A DNA stretch of 64,000 nt from contig CAJNOI010000056.1 in NCBI GenBank assembly GCA_905250115.1, positions 495,467 through 559,466 on the forward strand. Direction: 5' to 3'. Each line of letters begins with the position of its first letter. The stretch's first letter is position 1. Below are positions 48,159 through 59,885 of this stretch, piece after piece. The position numbers and the translations under genes were made by a program. The notes beneath the pieces were generated by a model. It had not been told where the DNA came from. It saw only the letters and a program-made list of their open reading frames with translations, and ran no database searches. The DNA is from Adineta steineri. Its lineage: Eukaryota > Rotifera > Eurotatoria > Adinetida > Adinetidae.

Positions 48159-51100
48159 CTATTCATTGATAAACGGTTTGTGTACATACATCTCGATATG
48201 GGAGATGTCGTTGAATCCCATACGTTTGTAGACCGATCGGCCCAATTCAGTGGCGTGCAGTACAATTCCATGTTTCGTGTACGGCGCTTTCTTCAGCGCA
48301 TGCTCAATGGAGGCTCGCATAGCGACTTCCGCGTAACCATGCTAAAAAGACATGAGAATACATAAAAATGAGCGTAAATGAAGTGTCTGCAGCTGATTAC
48401 GGGTTAGGTATATCCGTTTCATACACAACCACGGCTATAAACATGTTATGTATAATCATTTCATATTTCACGGTAGTAGAAAGTGAACTAAGCTTTTTGT
48501 AAAACGAACTTGTTAAATCTATATTGCGACATGAAGCATCTCAACAATTTTCACCGAGACTTAAAGAAGTACAACTCACATAGAAGCCTAGATATTTGTC
48601 AACCTGCAACGGTACTCTCGTAATGTTCAACGCTCTACGATTTCAGGGGAGAGACTTTAGTTCGTGAAAGGTCTAGCTCAGTTTCTGCAACTATATTTCA
48701 CTAACTTTCTCATGTGAGAAAGTTCAACTATAGAAACATATAGATATGCTTCAAATTGTACAGTAGCAAATCTTTAGATATCATGAACCGTATAATTACG
48801 GCTTTTATGGATAATTTTCAGCATTGTTAAAAAGTCTGCTTATTTTCATAAAATAAACAGTATATCACAATAACCTGGCAAACAATCGAGCGCAAGTACT
48901 GTTCAATCGGAAGAATTATTTATCAAGAATTAGATAATGCTGACGAGTTTCGAAAATATCACTCACTATGTTTTGGTAAGCGCTTTCAATGGGTTTAGCT
49001 CTGATTTGATATTTACACGCCGAGCTGATTAACATTCTCCAGATATTATAAACAAATTTATGATTGAATGCATGTACGGGGTGTTCTGAAAATCATATAA
49101 CAGACTTTTTTCAATGTATTTCTGCTATTTCATGGAACTTTATCGATAAGTAATTTGCAGATTGATGTTATGAATACCAAACATTTATTCGTTCGAACAA
49201 TCTTCTAAAATGACATGCAAGAGCATTACTTTCGATGGATATCCAGAAATTTAGCACAGCTTCTGAAATGCAATCAGTTACGAAATCAACTAAGCTTTTC
49301 TTTTGATATTCTTAGATGGATAGATAGAGCTCGTAGAGTGCCACTAGAAAACCTATAATCAAAGATTAATCTTGAAATTTTTAGATACGAAATTTATAGA
49401 CAGATACTACGAAACGTGAACACAGTCAGAAGATAAAACAAATGCATTCTATGTTTTTGAGAACGCTGAGTGAGCTATATTAGCGATGGCGCCAGAACGC
49501 TAAAATCCCTCTTGTTTTGAAGGGTAGTGAAAGGTGGCGCCCCTACAACAGGTATCACTCTGTCCGATATATATAGCACTAAATAGATATTTTTAATAAA
49601 ACAGCACTTTGTGTAAAGATGCCGCCACTACAGCTAAATTTCTGTAGATCAATAGAATCTAATGTTCTCAGATGTCAATATGAGAGAACAATCTTAGTTG
49701 TAGCTCGTATCCTTTTTTTAAAAGTTAAGTTTCCTGAAGAGTATTGAGTTCGAAACGACGAAAACTTTATATTTAGAAATAGATCTCAATCGGCATATTT
49801 TAGTCATTTCACCAAAGAAATCTTGCTTACTTCCATGCGACTTTTCCTGTCTCATCGAGACTCAAAGCTATCCTTGCAAACAATTAGCACTCTAATGGAC
49901 CAGCGTTTTAACCCTTCCAACCCTTACTCGTCAAAAGTTTTTTAAAATCGCTCAATTTCTTAACGAAGTTAACACATTATCTTTTATATGTACTGTAATC
50001 AAAGTTTATCAAAATTAACGTCGTATTATATATTTATATTAGCGGGTCATACTGATAAAAAACTTAGAATATGAACCGTTTCAACACTAGTACTAACTTC
50101 AGTTTAGTGGTGTTGCGGTGCATTGCCATTCCAGCGGATGACTGAGATAAATCATTTAATAAGAGTACAAGAATAGCCCTCAAAAATACTGCGCTCGATG
50201 CTTCTCAGGCAGTTCTTTCTCTTGAGACATGAAAGACAGAGTGTTGCAGAATACTTTTGCATTACTTTCTAATGAATAAAGAACAACATTTGAGACAACA
50301 AAATGACTGGGATTCTGAATCAAATAATAAAGGTGATTCAGACACATGCATGATTTCCCTGACAAAATGCCGGAAAATATTCATCAGGATCGGTCGGTGG
50401 GTGAGTGTTTTTCTTAATTCACTTAAAATGTCAAGTGTCGTTCAGTCTGCCTATCGAAACGTTTTAGATAAAATGAATACCATTCCGTTGCTAATTTTAT
50501 ATTGAAAACATGAACGACTCAAGAGTACTGTCTTTTAAGCTACACAAACATACCATACGATGCTGCGTGGAAGTTGCAACTAATGCCACATATAAACATT
50601 TGTCTAACACTACTGTTGTAGCAGTTGCGACTGGTGTGCTATTGATGGAAACTAAACAGCAGAATTGTTTATCAAAATCAGTGACCAATGCGTGATTATT
50701 CACTATGGTTTCAGCAACAGATTCCTCCATATGATATGCTTGAAGGTTCAATAATGCAGCATTGTAGATGTCGCTGTTACAAGTCGCAAAACTTATCTCT
50801 GCCTCTGGCAAGGATCGTACAGGCTGCAATAAATCTCTAGCCTGCATACATTTGAAATCAGAAGCAAGAATAAAGCCAGCTACTGAACAGATCTCCTTTG
50901 ATCGTTCAATCATTTCGAGGGGAAGCCATTCTGGTTCAATAAATAGTGCCCATGCAAAACTTGGTTTCATCTGTTTTATATATTGTTTGATCTCATCTAA
51001 CCGCCAGCGTAAATCTTGTTCATCTACCACAGTAGTTGCCAAAAAGAATCCGTTCAGAAATCTAAAGTTGCTTCGTGTCCAAGCTAAAACAACACCACAG

Positions 51101-51189
51101 TCGAGTTTAGCCACAACACCCTGCTTTGCATGCTGCGCACAATGACGTATAAACGATTGGCATTGTAAATTCATGGACATCTGCTCCAT
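48159..51189 (-). CDS. GNAT-family N-acetyltransferase, 2 exons with a 2.2-kb intron
   Basis: Reverse exons 51,189-50,554 and 48,341-48,159 join in phase 0 to 272 aa. The donor is a strong GTATGT and the acceptor is CTTTTTAG. The splice falls inside the acetyl-CoA binding motif: VALVATSTQHRM from exon 1 joins HGYAEVAM from exon 2, making the Q/RxxGxA loop. Exon 2 adds LHATELGRSVYKRMGF, a standard GNAT C-terminal block, and then HIEMYVHKPF. The long N-terminal half (about 180 aa) resembles the layout of FR47/glycine-N-acyltransferase-like GNATs. The substrate is unknown. The 2,212-nt intron (48,342-50,553) is far longer than most others in the window and contains no gene I can support. Confidence 0.78.
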
Positions 51190-51895
51190 TCTAAGTGCAA
51201 AAAAAACAAGAGATATGCTTCATTGAGAGTGGGTTGACGAAACGCGATTCGTTTAAGACTCAAAAATACTTCTTAAACACTGCTCTTGAAAACAATGCGA
51301 TGAGATACATATGCTCTCCATGATTTTCTCTCATGATTTTCTCTCATGATTTCTTTCCAGTTTTCATCTTGAGGGTGGTTGTGGGTGACGATGAAGGTGT
51401 GCTAGTGTAGATTTGGGGGAGAGGAGGAGGGTGCGGAGTGAAGGTGAAAAGAACAGCATCACCCTCATTGCACACCCAACTCGTCATTAACACCCTTGTC
51501 CAAAAGAGTCGTTCAGTTCTTTCCGATAGAAATCCGCTGTCTCAATGATCAACTTCGGGCTTCTATTAAAGGCTTTGCGATTCTTTTAAATTCCATTTAT
51601 GTTTCGATCTTGCATCATTCCCGTTGAACCGTTAGAAAGAAAACTTATATCGCGAATAGCAATCTCCTACTTGACGACACGGTGTGTAGAGGAAAATACA
51701 TAACATTTAACCTAGCTCGAATTTTTTGCAGAAAAAATCTCGAAAAATGCAGTTATCCGCAAACTTAATTATAAATTGGTTATCAATACTCCTGCTCCGA
51801 GTCGTACTCCCCTGGGTCATATGGTGCGTTGGTTCTCGGATTCCAATCTTCTATATCAGAAAACCATTCTAATGAACAAATTACTGTAATTCATT
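51190..51895. other. Intergenic with a foldback
   Basis: Upstream region of the GNAT gene. It contains the foldback at 51,368-51,499 and a duplicated TGATTTTCTCTCA word just before it (about 51,321-51,350). No gene is seen. Confidence 0.5.
51368..51499. repeat. Telomere-like foldback element (long)
   Basis: It begins CTTGAGGGTGGTTGTGGGTG and ends CACACCCAACTCGTCATTAACACCCTTG. The interior is G-rich on the left half and CA-rich on the right half. Confidence 0.65.
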
Positions 51896-52856
51896 GTGAT
51901 AAGTTTTCGACGGATCAGTAACATGCTGATACAGAAGCAAAGAGTGCATGCTAGGAAGACTTTGCTCTTCGGGAAAGAAGATGCGGAAGATTATTGGTAT
52001 CGTGACATTTTTAATAGCGAGTATGAGCAACTGACCTCAACGTTACTTACTTCTTCGTTTGTGCGACTGATAATGGACTACGTACTTATAGAAGGACGAT
52101 GCTAAAAAACGAGCGCAAAACAGGATCGAAGGAACAAAATATCAAAACGTAGATCCGAAATTAAGATCTATTCTAGGAGAAAAGAGAAAAGAAACTGTGA
52201 ACCTGATTGCATCAGAACTCGATGATGGTAATGAGTACGTTCATCGACAGTCTGTTTCTAAAAGTTTTTGGCGATCGAAATGCGCGAGGGCATCTCCGTT
52301 AAATGGTACGTTACATCACTAATAATCGCTGAACGTCGCAACTATTTGTCTGATGAAATTGAAGGCTTCAATCGGATAAACATCAGTTTTCAAACAATTC
52401 TGAATCGATTAAGCTCATGGTTCTGTGATCTTTGTTTTTAAAGTCAATTTCTAAAGGAAAGGTGTTGAAGCTCATTGAGAAGATGAATCAATGGAAGCCA
52501 TCTATGATAGGAGGATTTATGTCTTATCGTCAATACTCATTTTCGCCAATGGTACATTCGTCAATGTGGAATATCCACAGGAACTTCGCCAATTGGCGAA
52601 GAGATTTTACCCCATGGTAGAGCATGCTTCAGAATACGTAATCACAAAACCATTGTATTTCTACAGGGCATCATTCATCTTACTTAAAACGCACGATTTG
52701 CTAACCACTCATTATCCTTATTTTATTGAATTGCTGAATATTCATTTATATGTTACATCATCCGTGCTAATACCCATTTATAATTTGATCTTCGCTTTAT
52801 CGTCTGACTTGGCAACACTGGAATTAAACATTAAGAATGACTTAACAAGAGGTTGA
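51896..52856 (+). pseudogene. Degenerate coding fragments of unknown identity
   Basis: Three or four adjacent open blocks lie in different frames: 51,896-52,105, 52,098-52,320 (charged, containing LRSILGEKRKETVNLIASEL), about 52,329-52,441 (SDEIEGFNRINISFQ), and 52,491-52,856 (VNVEYPQELRQLAKRFY and a hydrophobic end). Their amino-acid composition is protein-like, but no start-to-stop gene can be assembled and no clear splice sites join them. The likely reading is a decayed gene or transposon coding region. I do not recognise the family. Confidence 0.35.
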
Positions 52857-53879
52857 GAGTAGTTCAGTAACTTCGAACGATACAGAGAACAAAGGGACTG
52901 AGAAATTTCAAAACTATTCAGAACGCGATTCATCTGTTTTGTCTAAAGTCTGGTTACTTACACATTTGAAACCCTCTAAAATTTCAAAATCACTAAAAGT
53001 TGACGCGGCAAATCTAATCGTGTCCGTCCCTTACAGAGCTATATGTTTCTTTCAAAAATCTGATTAATGTACCAATTTTTCTAACTATCCGAGTTGTAAG
53101 AAGACTAAAAAATGCTTTAGAAACCAACATCATAAAGAAAACATGGCTGTCTTCTTGCACGAAATTAAGCTTGAGTATTTTCTCACTATGGTCTCCTTAG
53201 AAGCAAAGACGTCGTGATTACTGTACCAACCTACAGCTGTGACTAGCCCTCGCTCATGCATAATCTCTAAAGTTATTCGTCTATCATAGCCATTCAAACC
53301 AGGAAACAAATAGTGGGAACAAAAATACTAAACCGTTCGACGTCAGGCGAAATCAAGAGTAGAAAAAAATAGAAATGAGGATAACTAGTTAATCTCGGAC
53401 TAGAATAGCTAATGGTTAGAACATAAAAAAAATTAATAATAATGCAACAAAAAAACAATATTAATTCAGTATTAAGACACCTTTCTAATTCAACAGAAAA
53501 AAAATCTCGTGAGAGATTTGAGGAGTAAAGCAAAAAATGACAGCAAATAAAATATCTTATGGCGCAAATAAATAATCCTTTTGTTAAAACCCATCATATC
53601 AAATGTCATTCAAAAGCAGCGTTGACTGAGATAAGAAAAAGTATTGCCTTTATCAAGCAATAAAAAATAAAGTAATAGGAAAGAAAAGAAGCAGGTGGGC
53701 TTCTCAAATTCATAGCAAAACAAATCGTATACGCATCACAGTTAATTTACAAGTTTAACCGACTTTGAAATTTATCAAAAAAAACCTCGTTTAAAAAGAA
53801 ACTTTCGAGAAAAACTCAAAACTTAAGTAGTGACCGACATAGCATGCGATTATTCGTAATGGTACAAAGAAGATGAGAT

Positions 53880-53950
53880 GGGTGTGAGGGTTAGGATACG
53901 GGCTAAGAGAATACCCACATCCTTACATTAAATCCACACCCATATCCCTG
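53880..53950. repeat. Telomere-like foldback element
   Basis: The left arm GGGTGTGAGGGTTAGGATACGGG is followed by TACCCACATCC and ATCCACACCCATATCCCTG. The arms are imperfect inverse copies. Confidence 0.55.
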
Positions 53951-54488
53951 TTCAAAGGACTCATCAAACGAACTGACAAGCACATTATTTGATTGATATT
54001 TACCTGGTAGTCTCAAACATTATTTTATTTTCACTCATCCGATTGGCAAAAATTTCTTAGAAAAAGTATAGATAAAAATCGATCGATCACTTCATATTGT
54101 CAGAGCATCTCAATTATCAATTAAACCCGTTGGTTGTATGTGACTGATTTACATTTGACTAAGAAAATATTTACATCCTCAACATTTGATCACTTACTGT
54201 AACCATAAAACGTCTCGATTAGCAAGTGATGACTCTCTATATAAATGCAGAGGTAGTTTTTTTTCGTTCTTCTTCAATTTATTGTTTGAACAGGGATAAA
54301 AGAAAATAGTTTGATAAACAGCACGCATATAGAGAAAAAAAGAAAAAAACGTTATTATACTATTTCTTTTTCTTTCTACTGCGTGATTCGATACTAGACG
54401 TGTGTCACATTCTTCCCTTTGTAATTTATTAACTTGCACCCAAACCAAACTGAAAGTGAACAAGAAAGACGGAAAACAAAGAATTTTG

Positions 54489-54600
54489 AAGAGTGGGGTC
54501 GGTGTAGGTGTAGATATGGGTTTGAGTGTTGGTAGATTTAGGTGTGGGCGCGGAGTGTTTCTTTTCGATTTACAATCATACCCACCCACACCCACCCTTA
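54489..54600. repeat. Telomere-like foldback element
   Basis: It begins near GAAGAGTGGGGTCGGTGTAG, with TGTAGATATGGG and AGGTGTGGG units. After a short spacer it ends ATACCCACCCACACCCACCC. Confidence 0.65.
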
Positions 54601-55597
54601 GGTGGTGGTTATGAATTAAATAAAAAAATTAATTAATGAACAACATCAGGTTATAGAATTTGGATTAAATCAAGTTATAACAAAAGAAACATTAAGTGAT
54701 AAAATATATTATTTCATCGTATTTAATAATCAATTTATTTTTTATTTTATGTACAAAAAGGAGCTCTGTATGTAAATAAACGTCTGAAGATGATGCTCGT
54801 GAGAAGAACGTCGAAATATAACGAAAAGAAATGAACCAAACATATACAACATCATATACATAGTTGCATTTCACATATGTATCAAATAGATTCATTAAAT
54901 CTGATAGAATATCTGTTGTTGATAAACTAAAACCTATCGACTTTTTCTTTCATGGCTTCATCATCAAAGGGCCATATACCAGCACGTGGAGACCCACCAG
55001 AAACTGATGCAACTGTGAACAAACTGGAAAAAGCTCAGGAAAGTCCATCTTTTGAATAGTTTTTTCTTTTCTTTTTTTGAAAATAAGTTTTTACTATGTT
55101 TTTCCATGTCGTTTTAACAACACTAAAAGAATTAATATAATAGTTAAATAGTGATATGAAAAACGTTATAAACTGTATATATATACGCATTATGCAAAAA
55201 GATTACTGTTTACTATTTCAACAGGTAAATATACTAATGTTAATTATCTCTCAAGTTCAATTTTCAGTTATCACTTTTATCTGTTTTATTCCATGAACTC
55301 TTGTATCATTTACTGTAGTATCATCCATAGTTCACTATGAGTAAAGTGATATGAAAGGGTATAAAACATATACTGTGATTTACTAATATGTTAGCAAATT
55401 AGTAAAACGAATTCTTATGCAATTTGTCGGTCTTATTCTCGAAACATTACTTATAATCATTTTTTCATACTATGAAAAGGTAAATTTCGTAACAGAATCC
55501 ATTGTAAAAAGGTCGACATAATGAACTTCGACTAGGGTATTCTTAATAAACTGTATCAAAGAATAAATATATACTTGTGACTATTGACATACAAATG

Positions 55598-56080
55598 CTA
55601 TTCAAGATGAATATTTTCTAGTTTCATGCATAAAATATGAATAAAAACATACTCGAATGTTGAGACGTCAAGTGGTTGCAATCCATGTGTTGTGTTTGGT
55701 GGTAAACATATCAAAAGTACTTGATTGTTTTGAGCTAATTCGATAGCTTTGATAGATATATAAGCAGATAAATTATCCATTAATAGAAGTAATGGTTGTC
55801 GTATATTTGCTGTCTCGATAAGAAATAATTTTTCAAACCAATCCACGAATAGATTTTCGTTGATACGGGTGTGAGTGTGGGCGTTTTAAACAAAAACTTA
55901 CTTTCCACTTGCTGATGTACATATTAATAACGTCGTATGCGACTGTCCTGTACCGGACTGTGATGATGTTTCATGTTTTGTGCTACGCTTAATGATGACA
56001 GATCCTTAACTAGGCTCATTGGTGAAAACAGCTTCATCGACGTTCCAAAACGCATCTGGTGTATCAAACAAGTTATATTT
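55598..56080 (-). pseudogene. Decayed pogo/Tigger-type (DDE_1) transposase fragment
   Basis: Reading the reverse strand from about 56,080: FDTPDAFWNVDEAVFTNEP (first catalytic Asp region), then an in-frame TAA, then a stretch leading to TTLLICTSASGK, a block typical of DDE_1 transposases. A 40-bp interruption carries a telomere-like arm. The last open block (55,598-55,846) has LLLLMDNLSAY, LLICLPPNTTHGLQPLDVS, the classic second Asp and H-LQPLD motif. At least one stop and the insertion show it is inactive. The N-terminal DNA-binding part is missing. Confidence 0.8.
55864..55880 (+). repeat. Single telomere-like arm inside the transposase relic
   Basis: CGGGTGTGAGTGTGGGCG interrupts the transposase relic between the CTSASGK block and the block around LLLMDNLSAY. 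No partner arm is seen nearby. Confidence 0.5.
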
Positions 56081-56149
56081 TGTCAACACCCTTGTGAAGA
56101 TGTTTGAACCAACCATTTACAAATGAACATTGTAAATTTATGAAGAAAA

Positions 56150-56684
56150 TATCTATGTAAAGAAAAGTAGCAAAAAAACACTTATTATTACTATTTGTAT
56201 TAACAAAGTACAAATATTAGACTTTTCCTACTATGTTAAGTGAAAATTTGCACTATTTCGTACTTTTTAAAGTAGTTGTAAATACTTTGTTGCTTTGAGA
56301 TACTTAACTTTAATTCATATACTTGCAAAACTATGTATTTTTACGTATTTTCCTTTATAAAGTACTTTTTAACACTTGTGTCATTATAATATCTACTTTC
56401 ATACACTTAAAAATTTCGAAACTTTCTCAATTATATTGGAATACTTTGTGACTTACATTAGTACTTTTTAGTACTTTTTGGCTAACGTATGAAAAATACG
56501 TAAGAAAGGATTACTTTTGAGTACTATTTCCTGTCAAAAAATAACTATTGAAAGTACTTAATAGTCACTTTTTTCGAATCAGAATTTTTACATGATTATT
56601 TTAGTATTTTTTCTACTTTTTGAACAAAACTTATTATTAAGTACTACAGTAAGTATAAAAAAATATTAAATTTTATTTCAAAGG
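56150..56684. repeat. AGTACTTTTT-dense non-coding stretch
   Basis: The words AGTACTTTTT, AAAGTA and TACTTT recur irregularly on both strands across about 500 bp and continue into the adjoining palindrome. The density is far above the surroundings. No coding frame is present; this looks like a decayed repeat. Confidence 0.5.
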
Positions 56685-56836
56685 CTAAAAATAGCGAACT
56701 AAAGTAATTTTATTCTTTGTCATTAATATTTAAAGTAATTAGTAGTACTTTTAATTCAGCCTCGAAATTACAAAGCACTTTTAACTACTTTAAATAGTAA
56801 CAAAAAGAATAAAACTACTTTAGTTTACTATTTTTA
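56685..56836. mobile_element. 152-bp near-perfect palindrome (foldback MITE)
   Basis: The left arm (56,685-56,757), starting CTAAAAATAGCGAACTAAAG, is closely matched by the inverse of the right arm (56,764-56,836), which ends CTTTAGTTTACTATTTTTA. Only about 6 bases form the loop. Mismatches are scattered single bases, so the palindrome is old or under drift. Confidence 0.7.
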
Positions 56837-58456
56837 TATCATGTTTTTACTAAAAATAGCAGAAAAAAGTTTCTTTTCGCTTACTTTTCTTCTACATGGG
56901 TATACTGTAAAAGATCGTAATTTTACTTGTTTCCAGTAAGTATAGATATAAATTGGTCAGATATCTTCAGACGATTTCAGAATTAAACAAGAATGTTTAT
57001 TATTATCATTATTTACGTCTTGATTTTCCATGAAAACAAAGAGATCAATCGACTGTTTTGTTTAATCAATTACAAATATGTCATAGCGTATGTATTCAAA
57101 GATAAATGTTCGAGCGTACGTTAACGACAACAATTTGTTCATTCCTTAGTCATATGAGAAGAAAACCAATAGAATTTTGCTGGAAAATGTCTATAATTTA
57201 TTGTTATTTAATATAGAATGTGGGTATGTTTGAGAAATTATACAGTACAAATCCCAAAAACTATATTATTAGGCAATGTTTAACAGCCAAGAAGTGGGAG
57301 GATAATCTTAAACCATTTGAGTTTTTAAAAAGACAAAAGAAACGGCGTTAATACGATTAGGAAGCATACTTAGAAAATTCGTATTCATCGGTTTAGTTGA
57401 GTTTCCGAGGAAAATAGCATATGAGGGTGTGGGTGTAGGAGACCACCGATACAAGAACAATAGTTTCCATTAAAATAAACGATTTACATAAACAGCCTTC
57501 TAGATAATAAGAATTTTCTATAATATAATCTTTGTAAACCATTAAAATATTCTTGATTATACGCTTTCCATATATTTAACTCATCTATTCAATGAAAGCA
57601 ATATTACAGTCGGTGACAAAAGAGGAAAAATATGCAGCTTCGACTTTCTTTTCAAATTCGTTTCTTTACACTCTCTCTCTCTTCATTCTGATAAGTGATC
57701 ATACATGCAAGAACGAAAATAGGGTGGTAGCAATAATAAAACTGCATTAACGTTTGTTTGCATCGTTGTCAATGTCCTTTTTTTATTCACCTCTCTTGCT
57801 CTTTATATTTACATTCTATATAAAGCTAGAAAAAAATAAAATTATTTGTCACAGAATAAGTAATTATCGGTTATTGACAAATCTTCTTTTCACGGAACGA
57901 TTTTAACGAAAAGAAATTATTTGTCTCATATGGAATACCTGTATATCGTACACAATTCTGACAAAATACTATTAACGACATTTTTCTTCATAGGTTTTCA
58001 TACAATAGAATATATAATGATCATTAGTTTAGTTGCGCATGCATTCATTGTTGTAAAATCGATGGTGCAAAATTTTTGCATGAATTCTATCTTTAATAGA
58101 GTTTTTCTGCAAACAGCGTTTGATAATCATTTCAATAAACTTTCAACTATTTCTTTCGTTTGAGCAAGCTTATTTTTTAACTACTTTCAACAATGCGATA
58201 AAATCGGTAATGCATGATAATGCGTTTACGATTGGTCATTTTTACCATTATGAATGTGTGATAATTTCTTTTCCGTACAAAACTAGTATTCCGTACTTCA
58301 ATTGTAAAACTGGAATTAGTAAAGCAGATAGATGGTGTACTACGTTATCATGTGTGAAAAATGAAGTTTTACAATTTTTAAAAACTACTTACAATACAAG
58401 TTTTTTGAAGACATTCGTACAAAATTCGTTTCTTTTCAAACAAATAAATGCGTAAC
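56837..58456. other. Intergenic, nothing supported
   Basis: AT-rich. It includes a single telomere-like arm (GAGGGTGTGGGTGTAGG, 57,424-57,440). Plus-strand frames at 57,921-58,455 are hydrophobic or mixed and overlap each other without splice logic or family signal. Confidence 0.45.
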
Positions 58457-59343
58457 CTCGGATTTTATCCGAGAGTTATGTGTACTGCAAAAAGTGGAAA
58501 TAGACATTAACCTGTTTTTTTTATTCTTAGTCAACAATAAACAGTTCTAACAGCAGTGTCAGTATATGTGAGTTTTTCATAGTTTTCGGATAGTGTAATG
58601 TTGAGAAAACCTCGAACGCACCATATTTACCCCCCCCCCTATTATTATTCAGAGCTCTTCACAAATTCTATCTACTCCAAAAACACTAGATAAGAAGAGT
58701 TATTTTTAATTGAATTTGTGTTTGTATCTAGGGGAATTACGATCATAAGCAACCTCATGAATCTATAAGAGATATATGATAGATACAGACACGAGTATTT
58801 TCATAATAGCTCACCAATGTTAATAGCTATCGAGTTGGGGTTTTTATCTTTCGACGGGCCTTTTGACCAGCTACAAAACCAGGTATTTGGAAAACCCCAA
58901 CACTACTAGTCATCTGAGACATATCTAGACAATCTGGTGTCTGGATACAGTTATTGTGCATTTTGAGACCTTTTTCAGGGGATGTTCTGTTATAAAGCTA
59001 CGATTTGGTTCAAAACTGATATTAGATTCGGAATCAGCGCTAAAAACTGAGTCGATTTATATATGTTGGAATAATTTTGAGAATAATTTTTTTTTTGAAA
59101 AAGAAATCCTTGTACTCCCCCTCAGGGATGGTCTGTTCAATAATGAGAATTTCTTTTATAACTCAGCAATGGTACAACCGGTTGAGCCCATCTTCGAACT
59201 AGACCGAGATCTAGATAAGATTAAACTGTGCACAAAATTTCAGCTCAATCGGACTATTCTTTCAAACGTTATCGAATAAACGGACGGCCGGCCGGACGGC
59301 CACACTGACCGATTCTAGTAGTGTACTCACTTTTTGAGTACAC
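58457..59343 (-). repeat. Hairpin-ended repeat family, copy 3 (887 bp, inverted)
   Basis: Both terminal hairpins are intact: CTCGGATTTTATCCGAG at 58,457-58,473 and GTGTACTCACTTTTTGAGTACAC at 59,321-59,343. Compared with copies 1 and 2 the element is reversed. The interior shares the GATCTCGGTC(T/G)AGTTCGAAGATG-type stretch and the CCGGCCGGACGGCCACACTGACC end. A run of nine C's marks the middle. No coding capacity is recognised. Confidence 0.75.
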
Positions 59344-59885
59344 AAAAAGAACAAAGTTCTTACAATATTCTTAAATCAATAGCTATTTCTCGTTCACTGA
59401 TACAGTCCCTTTTGTTCTAATAAAATCCTTGCGACCATTCCATAACAAAACGACGTATGACGAAGAGAAGCAACATTCGTTGAATGAATCATATTTCTTT
59501 TACCCTTTCATTTCAATAACAAAGTGCTGCATGTACATCGGCATAATCGAGTAATTGCGCAGATGGAGACAAGAGAAAATTGGAAAGAATCACTAGAAAA
59601 CGAAATTATTTCATTGGCTTTTGGTTTCTTTGTTGTGTCGTGAACGCTGTTAAGAAAGTTATTTACCTCGTTCTGTCTCTTACTCTTCACAATAGTATTT
59701 TAAAAGGTGACTGGCTGTAGTTTCTCTTCGAATCGTGACAAAAAAGACGCACATTTTGCATACTGAAAAAAACCGAAAAAGCACGCCATTGCTGTTATAA
59801 ATAAGAGCAGTGAGTTTTGTCACCATTTAAACAAAAACAATTATTGACAAGCTTATATTCAACATCAAATTATCATAAGGACCAA
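59344..59885. other. Upstream region of the ART-TPR gene
   Basis: A 540-bp spacer between the repeat and the start codon. TATAAATA at about 59,795-59,803 lies some 85 nt before the ATG and could be a TATA box. Otherwise nothing is recognised. Confidence 0.4.

Larger units (their letters stand above)
52857..55597. other. Intergenic, TE-rich, with two foldbacks
   Basis: No gene supported. Foldbacks lie at 53,880-53,950 and 54,489-54,600. Open frames overlapping 54,194-54,614 come from the GT-rich repeat and are not called. Confidence 0.45.

Noticed and set aside
48087-48365. 92-codon plus-strand frame
   Set aside because: It is the antisense of the GNAT terminal exon, which has clear family motifs on the reverse strand.
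54194-54614. Opposed open frames of 70-133 codons
   Set aside because: They overlap the GT/CA foldback, and their composition (Thr/Pro or Gly/Val) follows the repeat.
57921-58455. Two overlapping plus-strand frames of 80 and 111 codons
   Set aside because: They overlap each other and show no domain, splice logic or start context. They abut the hairpin-ended repeat.
59817-59885. Longer N-terminus for the ART-TPR protein
   Set aside because: The frame is open upstream but begins at TTG. The first ATG in frame is at 59,886.
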